A stretch of 64,000 nucleotides of DNA from Cryptococcus deneoformans JEC21 (GCF_000091045.1 NC_006694.1:354501-418500), one strand, 5' to 3'; shown: positions 32,404 to 44,659, numbered from the stretch's first letter. Notes: generated from the letters alone by a model not told the origin. Numbers and translations are program-made.

Positions 32404-32890
32404 ATTACTACTCGTCCCCAACAAGGTCCGGCCTTGGAGACGAGATGGAAAGCCGTAGTTTAACTAAGCGATGAGATATGTAGGATATCTCTTGACACTT
32501 GTCTGTTGGCGTATGATATGGTATAGGGCGAAAGTATATGTGCTTGGGAAGATCAGGCAATCTTATATACTAGTGAGGTAAGTTTACGTCGAAGGTGGTT
32601 CCAGGTAAGACGAGAGCGAGCAATGGGAGCTCGAGGATCTTTCGCAAAGTAACTTACGAAATATTATTGATCTTCGAGGGGAAGAAAATCAAGGTCGAGG
32701 ACCGACAGAGCTCCCCTTTATATACTTCTACAGAAATCTGTTTATATTCCTCGAGGTCCACCTGGAGGTCCAATTGGAGGTCTAGTTCTTTTTTCGGAGG
32801 TCCAGCTGAACCTTCTTACCTTGAAGCGCACCTTGCCTTCCTCTGTTCCGTAACTGCCGATGATCTCTTTCTACTTCATGCAGGCGCGTG
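32404..32890 (+). repeat. LTR-E partial copy, plus orientation
   Basis: Matches LTR-E in reverse orientation, from ACTCGTCCCCAACAAGG through the TATA-like CCCCTTTATATACTTC to the GTGACATT near its end. It lacks the terminal inverted arm and has a degraded TG start. There is no internal region, so it is a solo or truncated LTR. Confidence 0.8.
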
Positions 32891-34076
32891 ACATTTTCCA
32901 CTACTGTACATCGTTTTGCATGTATAATTCGACTGTAATTACACTTCATCCTGACACCTTCTTCAGCACACCTTCGGGATACACCAGGCCTAAGAGCAAG
33001 ATCCTATCTTCTCTAGATCTTTTCTAACAGCAGATCAGCAACGGGCAATGCCCCCCAACAACCTCTATCTATTTTATATTTGAAACTGGCTAAACTAATG
33101 CACTTTATTTTGTCCTTTATTAACATTTGTTCCTTGTTGTACTTGGAATTTTTTTTTGTAGTTTGTTGTACTATTAGAACATGGTACTACCTCATCGCAA
33201 GGCCCATCATCATCATATCACTCACTAATCCACCTTCAAACATCCAGAGGACATTCGTCACACTTGATAAACAAATTGCAACTCACCTCCGACAATGAGA
33301 CCAGCCCTATTATTATGTGCTTCTGCAAGTCCCTGTATTGCCTTCCCAATAACTGCTAGCTTGGTTTGGTCGTCTTGTATAAGTTGAGTCGGATCCTCAG
33401 ACTGGGCGCAGTTTTCTGCAGGGTTCTGACCGGATTTAATACAGAAGCGATGATCGCGTGCTTTGCTGGGTGAGTGCGGTATGACCAGTCTTGGTTACAT
33501 TGCACTCACAGTGATATCCCTTCCCTAATTAAGTAAGGTAATGAAATAGGAAATAGCTACTAAAACGTTTTTGTTTGTCCTGTCCATGGTTCTGAAGGGA
33601 GCCTTATCCAAAGAATGGCAGGATACCGCCCCTTAGCGTTGTACAAGGGTGGTTTGGTCCGGTGAGTGACTCTGGCAACAGGTGCTGCGACACATTAGTG
33701 TCATTCGCTTGTCTCTGCAATTCACTTTGCCCTCATTTTGGCTTGTTAACAGCTTCTTCACAAAAGTCTCTCTTACCCGTTCGTCCTGGCAACGGCTGTA
33801 TCAAGGCCTGCTCGCAATACCCAACAGAATATTTCTCGCGTCAGGGGCACGTACCGCCATCCACATATTGCTTGATTGCAGCCCTCGATTTGGTGTGTTC
33901 GATGCTGCAACTGCAGTTAACAGGGTCTCAATTCTTCCTGGGTCTTAAGTCATGGACAATATTAAGGCAGATGATATTCGGGGTGAGGAGTTATTTAATC
34001 GGCTTTGGTAGAAATCTTGGGAATATGTATACCATCACGAATTGAGATTTCATGCATCCATTACGACTTCGACGTT
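32891..34076. other. No gene identified
   Basis: About 1.2 kb between the transposon block and the dioxygenase gene. Short frames on both strands, some bounded by splice-like signals (for example near 33285-33430, minus strand). No domain was recognised. It includes the 3' untranslated part of the dioxygenase gene and perhaps decayed exons. Confidence 0.4.
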
Positions 34077-35494
34077 TCAAGGCAATCCAGAACGCCAAGT
34101 ATCTCCAACCGTATTCAAACCCCAAGCATAGCTGCTTGAGTCGTGTACCGTTGTCCTTCTCATGTCTCTTTTGTACTTGCCCTCGAAGGCGCCGGGCACT
34201 GCTCGATGCCTGCGAACGTTTCAGTCTTGCCCTTTAAACTGATTGCACTCACATAACGCAGGTGTTGTCCCAGATTACAAGATCCCCGTCATTTTTCCAC
34301 TCTACGGAGCAGACATATCTTGGTGAACTGCAGTGATCAAGCAAGGTCTTGATCTCTGCTTGACCGTGCTCAAGTGGGAGCGACTCGATTTTATACGCGT
34401 GATTGGCAATATACAAATTCTGAGACTGTTGTCAGTTGAGACTAGCTTTTAATAATGGAGTGGCTCACTGTGCGTCCTGAGGGCTCGTGAACCTGGACCA
34501 ATTTATGTTTTCCGAAAGGATGGCTGGTAGGAAGAAACTGCACAATGGTCAGATTTCCCATGCTTTCGGACATCAAGGATGAAATTATTCCATTACCTTT
34601 TCCTGATCCAGGAGAGGTTCACCAGGATTCGCGACACGTCTGGAATGATGCTGTGAGTGCCAAAGGACCCAGTCCTTGATGGTCTCTTTGCGTTCTTCTG
34701 GAAGATCATCATAGGCGGTGCGAGTATCCGCAAACTACATTGATCATACTCAGTCAGGGATGGATACAATACTGTACAAGTTTAGGCATGACGACGCACC
34801 TCGGTGTTTCCTCCTGTCCCTGCAGGAGGCAGTTCATGAGCTAGCAATAATGACTGACGAGATATGAGTCACTAAAACAGTTAGGCAACGATTCTCTACT
34901 CACATAACCTGCTCGGCGGGGATTGAAGGACGAGTCACAGTGGAAGATTGTATTGCCCTTGACAATTTAGTGAGATTGAGCTCTCCCGTTGGCTTCATAC
35001 AACAAGCACTGGACTTACTCGATTGATTATAGCTCTTTGTCCAGTGGGTTGAAAGATATTGCCTTCGGCATCGACGTTACTGACATCAAATAGCCTGTGA
35101 AGTTCCAGTCAGTCAAGCTCTGGAATCATGGCACTGCCCACAATGGATGTAGCCAGGATACGAAGCTGTCTCACTCGTCATATGCAAGCCGATTGATACG
35201 ACCCAACTTGTTGTAAGGTTTCACGTCATCTAGCTCCCCAAAAAAGCTAGACATTTCAACGTGTTTCTTATCGTTCAGTCCTGTCTTTCGGAAAATCAAG
35301 ACCCCATACTGTTCGGGTTAGGGTATAATTTGAATCCTTTGTCAATGGTTTTCGTAAATGACTGCGGATCTGTCACATACCTTTGCCAGGCCTTTTTTGA
35401 TCTCCTCAACAACTTCGGGGGTGATATTGTCAAAGTCGACTCCCGATGCCTCGGCCACGAAAGTCGGATGAAGGGGTGTATAGTTTATGGTCAT
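34077..35494 (-). CDS. TfdA/TauD-type 2-oxoglutarate-dependent dioxygenase
   Basis: A spliced minus-strand gene, at least eight exons by my reading. The start MTINYTPLHPTFVAEASGVD (35494) matches the family N-terminus. Later exons give YGVLIFRKTGL, FFGELDDVKPYNKLGR, LFDVSNVDAEGN, GNTIFHCDSSFNP with the HxD iron ligands, ADTRTAYDDLPEERK, LYIANHAYKIESLP, VEWKNDGDLVIWDNTCVMHR with the distal His, and FEGKYKRDMRRTTV with the 2-oxoglutarate-binding Arg. The stop is TGA at 34077-34079. All key residues are present and no stop was seen. Members oxidise aryloxyalkanoates, sulfonates or related acids; the substrate cannot be told from sequence. It is the first intact host-like gene beside the transposon block. 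Confidence 0.85.
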
Positions 35495-35714
35495 TTGCAG
35501 GTTAATTCTTCTTCTGAAAGTCGGTCGACAAATGCGCGAAGAAGGGATCGTTAGCCTGCTGCACGCACCTTGCTTTTATATGTTGCAAGTGAACATGATG
35601 TGCAATGACATTTTGCAAAAATGTTGCTTTTTATGTTAGATAAATTATCGAGATACGTTCTTCTGGATATGCATTTATGAAGAAAAATGCGAGATTTTTC
35701 TATTGCGAAATGCG

Positions 35715-35872
35715 ACATACGAGATGATTCATCAGAAATACGAGATGCACGATCAGAAATACGAGATATGATCACAAATACGAGATGTATGATCAGAAAT
35801 GCGAGATGTATGATCAGAAATGCGAGATGTATGATCACAAATACGAAATCCCATGCGTCGAAATGCGAGATA
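35715..35872. repeat. 21-bp tandem repeat array
   Basis: About eight units with CGAGAT (or CGAAAT) at 35720, 35741, 35762, 35781, 35802, 35823, 35844 and 35866, i.e. a 21-bp period with one 19-bp and one 22-bp step. Consensus close to GATCAGAAATRCGAGATGTAT. It lies upstream of the dioxygenase gene. No CRISPR-like spacer diversity. Confidence 0.9.
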
Positions 35873-36900
35873 CATCTTTAAGGATATGTCTTTTTCACCC
35901 TGACTTATATGTGATAAATATGATAAAGAACAGAACACATGATCATCGTTATTGCATACACCATTGAGCACCGCACGGTTAATATCGGCAGACCCCGACT
36001 GGACCCCAAATAAAAAACCTTAATTATTATTATTATCTCAATCATCAACGACTCGGCCTCCTCCGGCCCCAAGGGACCGGCCCGGTAACTTGAAAATAAT
36101 TCAGTACTCGGTATTCACGTGATTCTCGGACGCACGGCAATCTCGCACATACTTTTTACGTGTCACATGTACGTATCACACTTGTATTTCACCATGAATT
36201 ATCATATTTATTATTTGTATACATCTCAACAATACATTTACAGCTACACAAATCCAGGAGGCACCTGATGAGCCCCACATGCATGCACAAGTGGCAGTTG
36301 AGCTCCCATCCCGCTGCGTCTGACTCGAGCATTACGCCTATGCTTCCGTCCTAGCCTCTTCTTCTTCCTCCGCTTTCCTTACATGTCACTTCTTACTTCC
36401 CTGGCTAGCATTTCCTGGGCGGCTTTGACACTGGCCAGTTCCTTCTACAGGTGCGGGTTTCAGGCCATCAACTGCACATTGGCCTTTTTCTTAGGCATGG
36501 TTGGGAAACGCGCCGACGCCCGCTCTCGGACGGTAGGATTGTTCGCGCGAAGGATGCGGAGGTTGTGGGGGGTAAGATGGTCCCTAGTGGCAACCTGAAG
36601 GGAAGAAGTGCTCGGCGCTTGCTCCTCAATGTCCACAATGTTGTTGAAGGGTGTCTATGAATGCATAAAGAAAGAAAGAAAGAAACTATTATAGAATCTA
36701 AAAGAAAATCTACCACGCAACTCCCTCGCCACAAACGATCTCTCTCGGAATTCGTATCCTAGGCTCCCATCTTCTCGCTCATCCAACACACGACGCAGGG
36801 TCAAGAGGAAACAGGCCCAATTTTCTCCAAGCTTCTCCAATTTGGGGTGAGGTTGCCGTCTCTAGCCACGCCCTCTGGCGCCAGTCCCAAAAAAACCCTT
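35873..36900. other. Intergenic / transposon remnant
   Basis: AT-rich with an AAT-type microsatellite (36022-36035) and a GAAA-type run (36666-36684). The minus strand near 36240-36520 reads as a broken basic tail that could be the 3' end of the adjacent pogo-type relic. No intact gene. Confidence 0.4.
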
Positions 36901-37892
36901 GGCCACCCCTCTTAAGGGGGTTCCCAACCTGGTAGGCTATCCAATTGTCGATGGTATGCTACTTTAAGGGTGTTGAAGATGTCGACGTCGAGGGGTTGGA
37001 ATCTGCCGCTCATTTTCGCCGGAAGGAGAATGACATGTTCCGAGCTCAATAAGCTTCAAAGAAATCAACTTTGATGTGCAATTCAGCACCGTCGAGGATG
37101 AGTAGGCGTTGATCACGACTGCCACTGGCAACCATCGGGAGGGACAGGGATCAAAGGCGTCTTATTACAAGCCATTTCAACAACACATACCTGTTGATCC
37201 AGCCTGAATCGGTGTTGATAGTAGCGAACTGGCGCACCCTGTCGTCCTCCTCCCGCACCTTGACCAGCATCCTTGCAGTCGTGCGCTTTGATATATGATG
37301 AGTGGAGGAACTGGGGCAGAGTCGATGATGCCGATGCTGTTGAAGTGGAGGGTATCCGCCCTAATACGCATCCCTATTCGGTGATAGCCCGGCGTGGTGC
37401 CTCTGTCTTTCTCTTTTGTTCTTCTTTCGTACCTTTCTATTCTCTTTTGTTCTTCGGCATTATTGCCCATATTCCTTATTGTTCTTCGGCACGATGTAGG
37501 CTCAGAGCTCTTGTACTGCCTAATATATATATAAAGATCCCTGCATCATACATCATGTATCATCAATTCTTTTCCTTGATCATACGATCGGATTCGCTCT
37601 CCTTTAGATGCAAGCCACAGGTGTGATGATGTGCTCGTCTGACGGTGGTACAGCTTGGCCATTCTTTGGATGGGTACGAGGCGCAACTCTCCCCACTCTT
37701 CGAGAGCTCGAAAGCAACTTTGTCCACGTTGAAGATAAGGTGGGGGCGTAATGGCCAGTATTGTATGCAAGCCTCTTTGACCTGCAAAAAGCGTTTAAAA
37801 TAATTAGTCTCGAGAAACACTAAAAGACATGTACAATGTAGTAGTAACCACCGACACCCTTGCCCATTACAATAACGATGACATATGCACAA
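36900..37892 (-). pseudogene. pogo/Tigger-type DDE transposase relic
   Basis: Several minus-strand frames join into a DDE_1-type transposase. IFNVDKVAFELSKSGES (about 37710-37660) corresponds to the NxDExG first-Asp region. GSRDQRLLILDGAELHIKVD (about 37130-37070) holds the second Asp (DG-x-x-x-H). VILLPAKMSGRFQPLDVDIF (about 37035-36975) is the conserved LP..(T)..LQPLDV region. The frames are shifted relative to one another and contain stops, so it is inactive. The N-terminal HTH/CENP-B-like part was not located. There is no clear terminal inverted repeat. Confidence 0.7.
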
Positions 37893-38392
37893 TACAAAGT
37901 GGATCTATCTATCGACTTGAAAGAGATGATCTCGTATCCTCGGTATGCCTTGAACCAAAACAAACTCGCAATGAATCCAATAAGTCCAATAATCGTTTGA
38001 TGTCTTGAAAGGATAATTAATTGACATCGCGCCGCAAGAAGGAGGTTTGTCCCCCTCAAGCGGCCCCTCCGGCCAAGAGACAAGGTACAAAGTCAGTCAG
38101 TAAGCAATCTTCTCTGAAATGTCGGCTAGCTAGGTAAGGGTCATGCTTTTGCTATTGTCTTGTTGATGTATCATTTAAACCCGCTTTTAGTCCAATAAAT
38201 GAGTCAATGGATATAGAACATTATGGAAAATCAATAAATGGACGTGGGGAATCTAGCAATCTAGTTACATCCTGAAATCTGGGAGTCTCTTCAGCCCCAA
38301 AGTGCTATGTTGCCGATCGTACCAAATTACAGTCTAAGACTGTATTAACCTCTCAATGCATAGCGCATACTTGTTCGGACGGCAATAATGAA

Positions 38393-40713
38393 TTACGCCA
38401 TATGCGCACTCCCAGCGCCGCCTTTCTTGAGCAGGTTGTGGTTTCGAATGAAAGCGCCAAAGACCATCGCTAGTCCTACTGCGACGATGATCGGGATTAG
38501 CGAGTTGGTAATGCTGATAACGTATGCCTCGATCACAGCGGATTGTTGATCAGCGGGTAATGTATAAATGGCGGAGACCGACTGTCGGACCAAATTGAAG
38601 TCAACCTCAGGGGCCAGACGTTTGATTTCAGTATTGAGGTAAACTGATTGTACAGTGTTGATAATACCCTAAGTTATATGTAAGTTTGATATGTCATTGA
38701 CCGGTACAAAAGCATTTGACTTACAACTCCCAGCGCGGCACCTGTCAGTTGGAAGAATGACACGACACCTGTGGCTTGAGGGAGAAGGGATGGACGGTCG
38801 TGATATTCTGCTTGAACAGCAACTAAGACATTTTGGAAGCTCAAGCCAATGCCAAACCCGGCCAGGATTTGGTAGCCAATGATTTTCGCGTTAGGGGTGT
38901 TGACGTCAATAGTGTACAGGAGCCCAAATCCAACGGCAGCAAAAGGCGGACTTTAAGGATTTTGGCTGGTCAGCAAACTCTCTTTGGGATCGCATTAGGG
39001 GGCATACTCACCCAATAAGTAGGAATGGATAATAGCGGCCGAACTTGGTAGTCAGTCCTCCGGATATCAAGATAGCAACGCAGGTAGCAAGCATGAAAGC
39101 GATGATATCAACGCCGGACTTCTCGGGAGAGTGTCCTCGACCCTAAGAACAGTCAGTCTGGAGATATCACGTAAAGTCCGGGCAACTTACAGCTTGATAA
39201 AACAACGGAAGCTGGTAGGTGCCTCCCAACATTGCAAGCATGAAGAAGAATATGGCGCCAGAGCATGCGAGGACGGTTCGGTTCTTGAGGAGAGAAAGTG
39301 GAATGAGCGCATACTTGTCGTACCGCCACTGCCACACGCCGAATGCAATAACGAGCAAGCCACCCAAAGTGAAAAGGAAAGGAATTCTCCAGTCTAGTAA
39401 TATTAGCGTCAAATCCGGCTCTACAGTAATTGGTACTTACTGTTCCACGCGTATTGGTTTCCACCCCATGCAAGAGCAAGCAAAAGACATGTGATCGCAC
39501 AAAAGATGAGACCCGTCCCGATCCAGTCCAAGCGTCTGAGCTTGCCGAGGACTGTGCGATCGGGAGGAGCAGTGTCGGCATGTTCTGGATCTCGGGCAGG
39601 CAGAAGGAATACGACAGCGGCAGCAGCGAAGCCCCCGAAGGGAAGATTGATGTAGAAACACCATCTGCACGGAGTGAGAAAGCCGTAACTTTTGCGAGTT
39701 AGATCAGGGCACTCACCTCCAGCTGACGTGGTCTGTGAATGCGCCTCCTAGCAAAGGACCGACTACAGACGATACGACAAAGACAAAACCAAAAGAAGCC
39801 ATAAAGGCCGCTCGTTGATCGACTCGAGTGACAACGGCGATGACGGCAAGAATAGACACAAACATTCCGGAAGCGCCTGGGGATAAAAATCAGCAGGAAT
39901 TCAAGAAGCGGGATCGCAAGCAACTCACCGATACCTTGGATAGCACGCCCGCCTATCAGTGTGTCCATATCTTTGGCCACACCGCAAATAAGACTGCCGA
40001 GTTCAAAGAAGAAAATTGCACCAAGTAGCATCCATTTCGCCTTGAGGATCGTAAGCACTTGTCCGACGAGAAGAATAAGACCACACTGGGTCACTAAAAG
40101 TTGTCTAGGGTAGGAAATGTCCGCTCGGTAAAATATTGACGCACGTACAGAAATATCCAGTAATGATCCAAGCCACCTGGTCGAAGCTAAGGTTGTGTCA
40201 ACGATAAACGAAGGGAAATTAATAAGGGAAGAATTAGAATTGGTCTTACGCGTTAAAGTCGGACACAATAACAGGTATAGCGGTGGATACGATGGATTGA
40301 TCTGTCAGGAAGTCAGGTGGGTGCCGTTCCCCCCACGTCTGATCGGAACTCACCCAGCGCAAACATCTGTACGAGGAACTTGGGTTAGTGACCTCCAACA
40401 TATACCATGTGAACATGGAAGTTCACTGTGTACTTACGAAAACACAGAGCATCAAAGCAACGAAAACCAGGTAGAGTCTGGCGCCAGTCAAAACACCTGA
40501 TTGCCCTTGCTCTGGTTGCTGCTGCTGCCTGCCATCCACTTCACCTTTTTCAGTGGAGGCTGTAATATCAAGTGGATTCATGTCCTTCAGATTGGCGGTC
40601 TGAGTGAGTCGTGGCGCCTGGGCGTACTCGGCAGATTCCCCCGCAAAACCGATGTCCACTTCCTCACGGAAAGTGGGATGATGGGCCATGTCCTTTTCGT
40701 TTTCTGTCGTCAT
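38393..40713 (-). CDS. MFS transporter, DHA2 drug:H+ antiporter type
   Basis: A spliced minus-strand gene from MTTENEKDMAHHPTFREE (40713) to TAA at 38393, with about eight short introns. A ~75-residue hydrophilic N-terminus precedes multiple membrane segments (GARLYLVFVALMLCVF; LTQCGLILLVGQVLTILKAK; WMLLGAIFFFELGSLICGVA; GGRAIQGIG motif; WCFYINLPFGGFAAAAVVFL; ACSGAIFFFMLAMLGGTYQL; SLIPIIVAVGLAMVFGAFI). The WCFYINLPFGG motif and spacing fit 14-segment fungal efflux pumps. It would export small molecules at the plasma membrane in exchange for protons; the substrate is unknown. It lies 476 bp from a MULE insertion in its upstream region. Confidence 0.85.
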
Positions 40714-41180
40714 GCTGTTGGATGGATCCTCAAACGGGGATTTTCAAACAAGTTACAAAGTTTCAGATGCTAATGTAAGCGTGGAGCAGATAGACGTGCG
40801 ACGTCAAAAACTGCGTTGCCGGTATCGATTAGACTAGGCTGGGTGGCAAGTATCAGTAAGATTTGTGTATGTATATATGAAATAAAACCTGAGATTGATC
40901 GAAAAGGTAGGAAGGAACAGAAGTCACGATTGTGTTATTGTATTAATAAATTGCTACTTCCATCGATAAATCGGTTCCAAGAAAAGTGAAAAGAGAGAAT
41001 AATAAGGACCTATAATATATGATCTAATAATAGGCTGTCACCTAATAAATAGCAGACAGTCTCGCTAAACGACGCGCAAGCGAAAAGATGTTGAAAGGAA
41101 AGGGGGAGAAATGGGAAGGTCGGTATGCCGAGGCCATGTGTGGCCGTGGGGAATGACAGTAGGAGAAACGGGAAATTGCG
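40714..41180. promoter_or_regulatory. Upstream region of the MFS gene
   Basis: About 470 bp with no coding similarity between the MFS start and the MULE target duplication. It is expected to hold the MFS promoter (minus strand), which the MULE insertion would have displaced from more distal elements. Confidence 0.35.
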
Positions 41181-41189
41181 ATGTTCCTA

Positions 41190-41332
41190 GGGAACTATTT
41201 CGGACACCCCCCCTATTTCTTTTGGGACACCCCCCTCCTTCTACTTTGGGTAATTTTGACAGAGCAGCCGATAGATAACACCATGGACCCTGCAGCGCAT
41301 CCCTGAGGCCCTTATGCCTGTTATTTACGTAA
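41190..41332. repeat. MULE left terminal inverted repeat
   Basis: Starts GGGAACTATTTCGGACACCC and ends near TTATTTACGTAA. It is the reverse complement of 44517-44659, the visible difference being CAGC versus CAGT near 41297. It contains two GGGACACCC/GGACACCC motifs near the tip. Confidence 0.95.
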
Positions 41333-41489
41333 TTAGTTCAGATGATATTGTCGCGTGCGCCAGACTGCAACATTTTACAAAAGTAACGAACAACAAACGC
41401 GTTTTTTTCTCTAATAACGCGCCTCCTTTTTGCTGTCATTTAAATACTTTTCATCCTCCTAAGAAACTTATAACGTATTCGAAAACATC

Positions 41490-44080
41490 ATGGCTTCGAC
41501 TGATTTGCACTCTTCGGATCCTCTTTCTCCCCAACCCGGTATCTGCCCACCTTCTCCTATTATCCGCGTCCCAGAGGCCGAAATATACTCGGGACATCAA
41601 TCAATGGCGTTTGATTTTGATGAAGGTAATCTCCATGCCATGGAAGGTTCGGATTCATCGGAAGTCTCCAATATTGCCGACGAAGAGGATAGTGAGGATG
41701 ACATTATCCAGGCTCCCATTGACTCCTTCAACGACGACGAGATGATCTCTACCCCTGGGTTCGACGAGCAAGCGTACTACCAATCTAAAGATGAGTGTAA
41801 AGGCGCTGTCCAGGCTTACGCAGCCTCACAAGGCTTCGCTGCTGTTATTAGGCGGAGCAAAAGGAAGAAGCCAACGAAAACTCACAAAGAGGGCAGAGAA
41901 TTGATACAATACTCGTGCATCTTTGGAGACGAGTATCGCTGCACACGAGGGGACAGTTTCAAAGATGTGCGCATTAGGACTATACAGACCGTAAAAAATG
42001 GATGCCCTTTTGCTGCTGTGGCTTGGGAGATGGCAGAGGCAGAGGTAAAAGAGCATGGTGGAGACAAATGTTGGACTTGGAAGGTCGTGAATGCCTCGCA
42101 CAATCATCCGCCTGTCGCCAATATTGGAATTGCACTTCTTCGGCGTGCTTCGCGGACGCCTGAAGCCAAAGAGCTGATCAACACGTTGATCGACAGCCGG
42201 ACTCCATTCCCCTCCATCATCAGTACCATGTCTCAGCGTTTCCCAACGGTAATGTTGACATCGGAAGACTTGCATCGTCTCGCCTTTCGTCGTCGTGCAG
42301 ATCTCCGTGCTGGCTCCAGTGCAAGTGCTGCTTGTATTCGGCAATTAGTGAGCAATGATGAGCTCCATCGTCCGTTTGTCAACACACGCGATGAACTCAT
42401 TGGTTTGGTTTACACCAAGCGAACTGCTCGCGCACTGATTCACCGATTTCCCGAAGTCCTTTTCTTCGACTGCACATACAAGACGAACCTGTACCGGATG
42501 CCCATGCTCCATATCGTCGGATCCACATCGACAGGTATGACATACACTGCAGGAGTCATCTTGATGTTGCGTGAAACCACAAACTGGTATACCCAAGCTC
42601 TCAATTCGTTCTTCGAACTTGTCGGCAAACCGGATGTCAAGGTTGTCATTACCGATCGTGACCCAGCACTCATCAACGCTCTCATGTCTGTCCTCCCCAA
42701 GGCTTACCGCTTCTCCTGCTTCTGGCATCTTCAAGAAAATGTCAAAAGCAATATAAGGCCCTGTTTCGTTGACGAAGAGAACATCGTCATGGCTGTCTCG
42801 AATTTCTGCAAAGCTTGGGTACGGTATTGTGTACATGCAAAATCGGATGAGCAGCTTGAGGAAGGTTATCGGAAGATGGAAGAACTTTATCCTGGTCAGA
42901 AATATGCTCGAGCGATCTCGTATATCCGGGGTTTGGATGAAATCAAGGAGCGCTTTGTACATGCCTATATCAACAAGCAACTTCACTTCGGACAAACCGG
43001 TAATTCACGCTTAGAAGGTCAGCACGCAACTCTTAAGAAATCAATTGACACCAAGTACGGTGATCTTCTGCTTGTCATTGGGTCTCTAAGTACGTATTTT
43101 GATCAGCAGTGGTTGAAAATTTTGAAAAGAATTGAGCTCGAGAGAACGAGGTGTGCTACACATATTCCCAGTACTTTTGTTCGGGTATGTTCCTTCCTTC
43201 TTTCTGTCCTTTTTGTAATCGTGCTGATATAATTGTTTAGTTAAAAGGCTCCATATCCCGCGCTGCAATGAAGCTTCTTGCTGAGCAGTTGACTTTGGCC
43301 AAAAGATATTTGGGTGATTACGATGAAGGTGTCGATGACTTTGAAGAATCACACCCGTGCAGTGGCTCGTTTACAAAATCCCATGGATTGCCCTGCGCCC
43401 ATCGTCTCATTAGCTTCGTCCGGGAAAGAAGACACCTTGAAAAGGATCACATTCATCCTCACTGGCGTCTCGGGTCTGCCGCAAGTCTCAAAAGATACCT
43501 TGACCATATTAACAGACTTGTTGGCACCCCAGATACATCAGTCATACGGCTGGATGATGTATTTGACTTCGGTGAGGACCAAGAACTTATCCTCGATCCA
43601 CCCATTTTAAGCACCAAGCGGGGAAGGAAGGCCCCTAATCCACCAGTGTTGCAGGAAGACCGGATGTCGGCACCTTCAGGAAGGTACTTGACTCAGTCAG
43701 AAAGAATTATGGGGGCTGGATTGACCCAGCGAAAAAAAGGGCGCTGTAAACACTGCCAAAGTTCCACTCACTATACCAAAGACTGTGCGCGTGTTCAAGC
43801 GTCTCGAAGGGTCGACAAAAACCAAGAAGCTGAGAATGCAGGTGAAGACAGAAGAGTTCTTGTCCCAGATAGCGATGATGAGGAAGGAAATGAGGAAGAT
43901 CTTGTCGAGGTACCGAATGAAGTTGGTCCTTTCATTCAAAGATTAGCCCAACTCGATGACCTTGCGCTTACATATTTTATAGCCCAATCTTCGTCCAAAA
44001 AAGCATTCTCGGTCACAATATCCTGCCCCCTCTCAAATATATCCGTCACATGCTGTTCAAATGCAGCATCTTCCTCCTGA
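41490..44080 (+). CDS. MULE transposase, probable +1 frameshift near the C-terminus
   Basis: Exon 1 41490-43184, intron 43185-43240 (GTATGT...TTTAG), exon 2 from 43241. After an acidic N-terminus come a FAR1/WRKY-GCM1-like zinc region (CPFAAVAW ... HNHPP), the MULE DDE domain (FFDCTYKTNLYRMPMLHIVG; VITDRDPALINAL; CFWHLQENVK; NSRLEGQHATLKK), a SWIM zinc finger (CSGSFTKSHGLPCAH) and a CCHC knuckle (CKHCQSSTHYTKDC, about 43746-43787). The frame stops at 44080, but a Pro/Gln/Tyr-rich frame continues in +1 phase to 44405. A single extra A in the A6 run at about 43997-44002 would explain this. The catalytic domain is intact, so only the tail is affected. Confidence 0.9.
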
Positions 44081-44516
44081 ACCCTCGGTCCCCCAATTAC
44101 CCCCTTCTTCCCAATTCTATCCACCATTATCACAATACTATCCCCCTGCTCCACAGCATTACCCAACTTCAAAATACCATGTGCCTCCTACCCAGTATAT
44201 CCCTTACAACCAAGTATTATTCCACAATCATTCCGAAGCCCCAACTCCCTATCATTACCCTTCTGTTAGTGGATACAATAATCTCCAATCTCCTCAAATT
44301 TACCAATACAACTTAGAGAATAATGTGGGCAAGGATGCGAGCATTCGATCGCAGGAGGATAGTATTATAATGCAGCGAGGGAGAGATCGACATAGCTGGG
44401 AATGAAGGCGAAGGAAGAATGAATAGATGTCGAAAGAGGAATAGATGTCACAAGAAGAATAGATGTTTATAATATTAGAGGACTGAATTTACTATGCACG
44501 AAAAAGAACATTTAGT

Positions 44517-44659
44517 TACGTAAATAACAGGCATAAGGGCCTCAGGGATGCACTGCAGGGTCCATGGTGTTATCTATCGGCTGCTCTGTCAAAATTACCC
44601 AAAGTAGAAGGAGGGGGGGTGTCCCAAAAGAAATAGGGGGGGTGTCCGAAATAGTTCCC
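44517..44659. repeat. MULE right terminal inverted repeat
   Basis: Reverse complement of the left repeat, ending GGTGTCCGAAATAGTTCCC, followed by the second ATGTTCCTA target copy. Confidence 0.95.

Larger units (their letters stand above)
41190..44659 (+). mobile_element. MULE transposon, complete, 3470 bp
   Basis: Terminal inverted repeats of about 143 bp (41190-41332 and 44517-44659) start GGGAACTATTTCGGACACCC and differ at only about one position by eye. It is flanked by a perfect 9-bp target duplication ATGTTCCTA (41181-41189 and 44660-44668). This is the signature of a Mutator-like element. It carries one transposase gene. The near-identical repeats point to recent movement. Confidence 0.97.

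Noticed and set aside
33660..34045. Plus-strand frames as a gene next to the dioxygenase
   Set aside because: No domain, no splice logic linking them, and they overlap the likely 3' end of the minus-strand gene.
35715..35872. Regular short repeats resembling a CRISPR array
   Set aside because: The units are contiguous 21-bp tandem repeats without distinct spacers, in a eukaryotic genome with introns and LTR elements. It is a satellite.
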